This document shows positions 56,944-64,000 of a stretch of DNA of 64,000 nucleotides, in pieces; within the stretch, counting starts at the first letter, position 1, and each line of letters begins with the position of its first letter. The position numbers and the translations under genes are program-made. A model generated the notes under the pieces. That model was not told the DNA's origin and did no database searches. It saw only the letters and a program-made list of their open reading frames with translations. Origin of the DNA: Nocardioides sp. GTDB taxonomy: Bacteria; Actinomycetota; Actinomycetes; Propionibacteriales; Nocardioidaceae. The stretch lies in contig NZ_JASBRN010000045.1 in NCBI RefSeq assembly GCF_030149505.1, forward strand, positions 298,042 to 362,041. The letters run 5' to 3'.

Positions 56944-57546
56944 TCAGTCGCGGAGCAGGAGTTTGACGGCGACCTCGATCTGCTGACCGGTCTCCGCTGC
57001 GGTGGAGCGACCGGTCACCCAGCCCATGAGGGCGGAGAGCCACACGTCGCCGATCACCCTGGCGATGGCGACGTCCTGGTCGTCGAACTCGGTGCGTCCG
57101 GGGTGCATCGCCCGGGTGACCATCGAGGTCATGTACATCCCGACCTGGTTGATCTCGGTCTGGACCGAGGAGTCGGCGAACATGAACGCCCGCGTGAGGG
57201 CCTCGGTGAGGTGCGGGTCGCCCTGCAGGCCGCGGCTGGTGAGCTTAAGGACCTCGATGACCCGCTCGGCGGGGGTCTGGCCGGTGAGCTGGCGCTCGCG
57301 CAGCGCCGACTCGGTCTTCTCGAACTCGCGGCCCAGTGCGGAGACCAGCAGGTGGATCTTGGAGGGGAAGTAGCGGTAGAGGGTGCCCAGGGCGACCTCC
57401 GCCTGGTCGGCCACGGCGCGCATCTGCACGGCGTCGAACCCGCCCTGCGAGGCGAGGTCGATCGTGGCGTCGAGGATGCGCTTGCGGCGCTCGCGCTGCG
57501 CGGAGGAGCCGAGCTCCTCGGTCGCCAGGCTGTGTGCGGTGCTCAT
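56944..57546 (-). CDS. kstR: TetR-family sterol-catabolism repressor, KstR ortholog
   Basis: ELGSSAQRERRKRILDATIDLASQGGFDAVQMRAVADQAEVALGTLYRYFPSKIHLLVSALGREFEK closely resembles recalled mycobacterial KstR. Confidence 0.85.
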   Translation of the reverse strand: MSTAHSLATEELGSSAQRERRKRILDATIDLASQGGFDAVQMRAVADQAEVALGTLYRYFPSKIHLLVSALGREFEKTESALRERQLTGQTPAERVIEVLKLTSRGLQGDPHLTEALTRAFMFADSSVQTEINQVGMYMTSMVTRAMHPGRTEFDDQDVAIARVIGDVWLSALMGWVTGRSTAAETGQQIEVAVKLLLRD

Positions 57547-57670
57547 GTGGCCCCCATGGTCGGGTGGTGGAACGTTCCAACGGTAACGGTCCGCGGCGCC
57601 CGTCCAGGTGAGCGACCCGGCAGCGTGACCGGGCCTCCTGCGTCTAGGCTGGTGCCGCGTGGTCCATAAT

Positions 57671-57684
57671 AGGAACACGTTTCA
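57671..57684. promoter_or_regulatory. KstR-type box (one mismatch)
   Basis: aggaacacgtttca; core AAC-ac-GTT; first T of the consensus is A. Confidence 0.45.
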
Positions 57685-57793
57685 CTTCTTCGGCTCGTCG
57701 CCGCGCCCAGCGGTGCCGACCAGCAGTCCGGCCCAGCAGTCCGGGGGAAGTGCTTCCGGACCGTCGTACGACTCGTCGAAGGAGAGCCAGCAG

Positions 57794-59080
57794 GTGCGCA
57801 TCGCGATGCTGTCCTACCGCTCCAAGCCGCACTGCGGGGGGCAGGGGATCTACCTGCGCCACCTCAGTCGCGAGCTGGTGGCGCTGGGGCACGAGGTCGA
57901 GGTCTTCTCCGGCCAGCCCTACCCCGAGCTCGACGAGGGCGTGCGGCTGACGAAGGTGCCGAGCCTGGACCTCTACCGCGAGCCCGACCCCTTCCGCGTC
58001 CCGAAGCTGCGCGAGTTCCGCGACCGGGTCGACGTGGAGGAGTTCGCGACCATGTGCGCGGCGGGCTTCCCGGAGCCCAAGACCTTCGGCACGCGCGTGG
58101 CTCGGTTGCTGCGCGAGCGCGCCGGTGAGTTCGACATCGCCCACGACAACCAGGTGCTGGCCTACGGCATGCTCGACATCGAGCAGCAGATGCCGCTGAT
58201 CACCACGCTGCACCACCCGATCACGTTCGACCGGCGCATCGACATCGCCCAGACCCGCAACCCGTGGCGCAAGTTCACGCTGAGCCGGTGGTACGGCTTC
58301 CTGCGGATGCAGGGACGGGTCGCCCGCTCGATGCGGCACATCATGACCCCCTCGGAGACCTCCAAGCGCGACATCGCCACCGACTTCGGCGTCGACCCGG
58401 CGCGCATGCAGGTGATCCTGCTCGGTGTCGACGACGGCTTCGTGCCGCCGACGGTGCCGCGGGTCCCCGGCCGGATCCTGGCCATGGCCAGCGCCGACGC
58501 CCCCATGAAGGGCATCGCGACCCTGCTGGAGGCCTTCGCCAAGCTGCGCACCGAGCGCGACGCCGAGCTGGTCCTGGTCACCAAGCCCAAGCCGGGCGGG
58601 CGCACCGAGAAGCTCATCGAGAAGCTCTCCATCGGCGACGCGGTCCGCTTCGTCCACGGCGTCTCCGAGGAGGAGCTGGTGGCCCTGATGGGCTCGGCCG
58701 AGGTCGCGTGCGTGCCGTCGTTCTACGAGGGCTTCTCCCTCCCGACCGCCGAGCTGATGGCCTGCGGCACCCCGCTCGTCGTCTCCCGTGCCGGCGCGAT
58801 CCCCGAGGTGACCGGCCCCGACGGGGAGTGCGCCGACCTGGTCACGCCCGGCGACGTCGGCGAGCTGGAGCAGGCGCTGGCCGCCCTGCTCGACGACCCC
58901 GAGCGCCGCGAGCGGATGGGCCGCGCGGGTCGCCGGCGGGTCGAGGAGATGTTCAGCTGGCGGGCCGTGGCCGTGAAGGTCGCTGCCGCCTACGAGCAGG
59001 TCGTCGCCGAGTGGCACGAACAGGGCCCGATGCCCGTCCAGGGGCGCAAGGGCCGGCGTACGAAGAAGTGGAGTGCCTGA
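57794..59080 (+). CDS. GT4-family glycosyltransferase
   Basis: SYRSKPHCGGQGIYLRHLSRELVALGHEVEVFSG; PSFYEGFSLPTAELMACGTPLVVSRAGAIPEV; GTG with aaggaga RBS. Confidence 0.9.
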   Translation: MRIAMLSYRSKPHCGGQGIYLRHLSRELVALGHEVEVFSGQPYPELDEGVRLTKVPSLDLYREPDPFRVPKLREFRDRVDVEEFATMCAAGFPEPKTFGTRVARLLRERAGEFDIAHDNQVLAYGMLDIEQQMPLITTLHHPITFDRRIDIAQTRNPWRKFTLSRWYGFLRMQGRVARSMRHIMTPSETSKRDIATDFGVDPARMQVILLGVDDGFVPPTVPRVPGRILAMASADAPMKGIATLLEAFAKLRTERDAELVLVTKPKPGGRTEKLIEKLSIGDAVRFVHGVSEEELVALMGSAEVACVPSFYEGFSLPTAELMACGTPLVVSRAGAIPEVTGPDGECADLVTPGDVGELEQALAALLDDPERRERMGRAGRRRVEEMFSWRAVAVKVAAAYEQVVAEWHEQGPMPVQGRKGRRTKKWSA

Positions 59081-59083
59081 ACC

Positions 59084-59850
59084 ATGCTGACCGTTGACTT
59101 CGACCGTCTGGGCCTGCGTCCGGGTGAGCGCATCCTCGACATGGGCGCCGGTGCCGGTCGTCACGCCTTCGAGGCCTACCGCCGCGGCGGCGACGTGATC
59201 GCCTTCGACATGGACGCCGAGGAGCTCGGCCGCGTCCGCGACCTGTTCGTGGCGATGAAGGAGGCCGGCGAGGCCCCCGCGGGCGCCGAGGCCGACGTGA
59301 AGGAGGGCAACGCGCTGGCGCTGCCCTTCGCCGACGGCGAGTTCGACCGGATCGTCTGCGCCGAGGTGCTCGAGCACATCCACGAAGACGTCGCCGCGAT
59401 CAAGGAGCTGGTCCGCGTCCTGCGTCCCGGGGGCACCATGGCGATCTCGGTGCCGCGCTGGCTGCCCGAGGTGGTGAACTGGAAGCTCTCGCCGGACTAC
59501 CACCACGCCGAGGGCGGGCACATCCGGATCTACACCGACCACGAGCTCATCGACAAGGTCACCAAGGCCGGCCGGTTCAACGACGGCACCCCCGGCGACG
59601 CGATGGTCTACGAGGGTCGCGGCTACGCGCACGGCCTGCACACGCCGTACTGGTGGATCAAGTGCGCCGTGGGCGTGGAGAACGACGAGCACCCCGCGGT
59701 CAAGGCGTGGCACAAGCTGCTGGTCTGGGAGATCATGAAGCAGCCGACCGCCCTCAAGCTGGCCGGCAAGGTGCTCGACCCGCTGATCGGCAAGAGCCTG
59801 GTGCTCTACTTCCGCAAGCCGGAGGCCGGCGGCTCGTCCGGGGCCACCGC

Positions 59851-59854
<4 letters not shown>
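59084..59854 (+). CDS. Class I SAM-dependent methyltransferase
   Basis: RILDMGAGAGRHAFEAYRRGGDVIAFDM; FDRIVCAEVLEHIHED. Confidence 0.9.
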
Positions 59855-61596
<1,742 letters not shown>

Positions 61597-61605
61597 CTAT
61601 AGAGT

Positions 61606-61619
61606 GAGAACACGTTCTA
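61606..61619. promoter_or_regulatory. KstR-type box upstream of fadE34
   Basis: gagaacacgttcta; arms AGAAC..GTTCT; first consensus T is G. Confidence 0.6.
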
Positions 61620-61660
61620 GTTTTCGCGGTCAGGCACCCGCCGTCGCTGGAAGGACACGC

Positions 61661-63787
61661 ATGTCGATCGGCATCTCCGAGGAGCACACCGAGCTCGCCG
61701 CCAGCCTGCGCGGCTGGGCCGCCGACGCGGGGGGCCTCGCGGCAGCCCGGGCCGCCGAGGGCGACCCCGGGGCGCGCTTCGACGACGCCTGGAAGGCCAG
61801 CGTCGAGATGGGGCTGGTGACCATCGCGGTGCCCGAGTCCCGAGGCGGCGGGGGCGGCACGACCCTCGACCTGGCCGTCGCGCTCGAGGCATGCGCCGAG
61901 GAGCTGGTCGCCGGCCCGCTGCTCGGTCCCGCGGTCGTGGCCGGCGTGCTGACGCGGGCCGGCGCCGGGCCGGCCGTCGAGGCCGGCCTGGCGGCACTGG
62001 CGGGCGGCTCCGTGGTGTCCGTGGCGCTCCCGACGGCCTCCGGAGGTGTCCTGCTCGACGCCCCCTCGCTCGAGCACGCGCTGGTGCGGGGTGTCGACGG
62101 CTGGCTGCTGCTGCCCTCCTCCGCACTGGCGTTCGAGCCCGCCGCCGGGCTGGACCTCTCCCGCCGTGCGGGCGCGCTGGTCTCGTGCGAGGAGTCGGCG
62201 GGGGAGCGCGCCGACGTCGACGACGCCCTCGTGCGTCGGGTGGCTGTCACCCTGGCTGCCGCCGAGGCCTCGGGCATCGCCCGCTGGTGCCTGCGCACGG
62301 CCGTGGCGTACGCCGGGGTGCGCGAGCAGTTCGGGCGCAAGATCGGCTCGTTCCAGGCCGTGAAGCACCTCTGCGCCGAGATGCTCGAGACCGCCGAGGC
62401 CGTCACCGCCGCAGCCTGGGACGCCGCGGCCGCAGCCGACGCGACCGGGCTCGACGCCGACGCCCAATGGGCCTTCGCCTGCGACGTCGCCGAGGCGACC
62501 TGCTTCGACGGGGCCGTCGAGGTCGCCAAGACCTGCATCCAGGTGCTCGGGGGCATCGGCTTCACCTTCGAGCACGACGCGCACCTCTACCTCCGACGCG
62601 CTCTCTCCCTGCGGGCCGCGCACGCGCGGCCGGACGCCGCCGCCGAGCGGCTCGCCGCCCAGGCCGTCGACGGTCGCCGCCGCCGGGTCGAGGTCGACCT
62701 CGAGGGTCGCGACGAGGCGGTCCGCCCCGACCTGCGTGCCGACGTCGAGGCGGTCGCGGCCCGGCCCGCCGCCGAGCGCCGAGCCGCCCTCGTCGACACC
62801 GGCCTGCTCATGCCGCACTGGCCGGCGCCGTACGGGCGGGACGCGGACGCGGTGACCCAGGTCGTCATCGACGAGGAGCTGGCCCGGGCCGGCGTCGAGC
62901 GGCCCGACATCGTCATCGCGGCGTGGGCCCTGCCGACGATCCTCCAGCACGGCACCGAGGCCCAGCGGGAGCGCTTCGTGCGGCCCTCGCTGCTCGGCGA
63001 GCTGGTGTGGTGCCAGCTCTTCTCCGAGCCCGGCTCGGGCTCCGACCTGGCCTCGTTGCGCACCAAGGCGGTGCGGGTCGAGGGTGGCTGGCGCCTGACC
63101 GGGCAGAAGGTCTGGACCTCGGTGGCCGACCAGGCCGACTGGGCCATCTGCCTGGCCCGCACCGACGCGGACGTGCCCCAGCACAAGGGCATCACCTACT
63201 TCCTCGTCGACATGCGCAGCGAGGGCATCGACGTCCGGCCGCTGCGCGAGATCACCGGCGAGGCGCTCTTCAACGAGGTGTTCCTCGACGACGTGTTCGT
63301 GCCCGACGACTGCGTCGTGGCCGAGCCCGGCGACGGCTGGAAGCTGGCTCGCACGACGCTGGCCAACGAGCGGGTCGCCATGGCCACCACGCGACTCTCG
63401 GCCGCCACCGAGCGGGCCGTCGAGCTGGCCGCCGAGGGGCTCGACCCCGCGCAGCGGGTCGCCGTCGGTCGGGCCGTCGCGCTGTCGACGGTCTGCACGC
63501 TGCTGGGCGTCCGCTCGACGCTGCGGTCGCTCGCCGGCCAGGGCCCGGGCGCGGAGTCGAGCGTCGCCAAGCTCCTGGGGGTGCGCAACCGCCAGGACGC
63601 CGCCGAGCTGGTCGTGACGCTCCAGCAGGAGCGGCTGCTGCTCGTCGACACCACCGCTCGCGGGGAGGACCGCTTCGCCGCGGACGTCTGGGAGATGCTC
63701 AACACCCGCTGCCTGTCGATCGCCGGCGGGACCACCCAGATCCTGCGCAACATCGCCGGCGAGCGGATCCTCGGGCTGCCCCGCTGA
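61661..63787 (+). CDS. fadE34: Two-domain acyl-CoA dehydrogenase, FadE34-like
   Basis: About 708 aa with two ACAD modules; second has WCQLFSEPGSGSDLASLRTKAVR and IAGGTTQILRNIAGERILGLPR; close to kstR. Confidence 0.85.
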   Translation: MSIGISEEHTELAASLRGWAADAGGLAAARAAEGDPGARFDDAWKASVEMGLVTIAVPESRGGGGGTTLDLAVALEACAEELVAGPLLGPAVVAGVLTRAGAGPAVEAGLAALAGGSVVSVALPTASGGVLLDAPSLEHALVRGVDGWLLLPSSALAFEPAAGLDLSRRAGALVSCEESAGERADVDDALVRRVAVTLAAAEASGIARWCLRTAVAYAGVREQFGRKIGSFQAVKHLCAEMLETAEAVTAAAWDAAAAADATGLDADAQWAFACDVAEATCFDGAVEVAKTCIQVLGGIGFTFEHDAHLYLRRALSLRAAHARPDAAAERLAAQAVDGRRRRVEVDLEGRDEAVRPDLRADVEAVAARPAAERRAALVDTGLLMPHWPAPYGRDADAVTQVVIDEELARAGVERPDIVIAAWALPTILQHGTEAQRERFVRPSLLGELVWCQLFSEPGSGSDLASLRTKAVRVEGGWRLTGQKVWTSVADQADWAICLARTDADVPQHKGITYFLVDMRSEGIDVRPLREITGEALFNEVFLDDVFVPDDCVVAEPGDGWKLARTTLANERVAMATTRLSAATERAVELAAEGLDPAQRVAVGRAVALSTVCTLLGVRSTLRSLAGQGPGAESSVAKLLGVRNRQDAAELVVTLQQERLLLVDTTARGEDRFAADVWEMLNTRCLSIAGGTTQILRNIAGERILGLPR

Positions 63788-63789
63788 GT

Positions 63790-63862
63790 CGCTCACTCGG
63801 CGCTGGTTCGAGCGTGACTCGGCGCTGGTTCGAGTGAGCGTCGAATCCGTGCCGAGTGAGGC
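63790..63862. repeat. Two direct and one inverted 22-bp repeat unit (family B)
   Basis: cgctcactcggcgctggttcga, gcgtgactcggcgctggttcga, then inverted tcgaatccgtgccgagtgaggc. Confidence 0.85.
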
Positions 63863-64000
63863 TCTTGTGACTGATGTGTGGGTCATGTTCGGCCTGGGAG
63901 TGTGGGTCGGTGTCCGCCGAGGGTGAGCATGAGCAGCGCGATGAGGGCGTCGGGGTCTTTGAAGCCGAAGGCCATGCGGGTGCGGAGTCGGATCTTGGTG
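63860..64000 (-). mobile_element. Right end of ISL3-family-like insertion sequence, cut by window edge
   Basis: ggctcttgtgactgatgtg resembles ISL3-type terminal repeats (GGCTCTT...) next to a transposase C-terminus. Confidence 0.6.
63883..64000 (-). CDS. C-terminus of ISL3-family-like transposase (partial)
   Basis: Reverse complement reads TKIRLRTRMAFGFKDPDALIALLMLTLGGHRPTLPGRT*. Confidence 0.7.
   Translation of the reverse strand, partial: TKIRLRTRMAFGFKDPDALIALLMLTLGGHRPTLPGRT

Noticed and set aside
57568-57579. tggaacgttcca as a canonical KstR or LexA box
   Set aside because: Spacing between GAAC and GTTC is 0, while KstR boxes have 2 and LexA boxes 4; kept only as an unassigned palindrome upstream of kstR.

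Overview
High-GC actinobacterial chromosomal window, Nocardioides-like by gene content (taxonomy is inference), with about 55 CDS that I can support. Main blocks, left to right: aconitase; a beta-propeller/ECF sigma pair; an M3 peptidase; a small ORF behind a perfect LexA/SOS-box palindrome; dxs; fadB/fadA-type beta-oxidation genes; PAC2 plus tandem TesB thioesterases; htdX/fabG4/fadA2-like genes with a TetR; ligB; an enoyl-CoA hydratase/molybdopterin oxidoreductase divergon; uvrB; a four-gene overlapping ESX/T7SS-like cassette (41.8-44.5 kb); a five-gene overlapping operon joining a SpoIIE-type phosphatase, STAS and HATPase proteins to a cellulose-synthase-like GT2 and a GH26-like/OpgC-like fusion (45.0-51.7 kb); and a kstR/fadE34 sterol-catabolism region (53.3-63.8 kb) with several TnnAACnnGTTnnA-type boxes. 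The most unusual non-coding signal is a dispersed intergenic repeat with a strict 22-bp period: a 6-unit array at 27063-27194, short copies at 24629-24672 and 63790-63862, and a diverged relative at 20751-20868. A partial ISL3-like transposase end abuts the last copy. No rRNA, tRNA or CRISPR array was recognised. All calls come from reading the sequence; no database searches were run.
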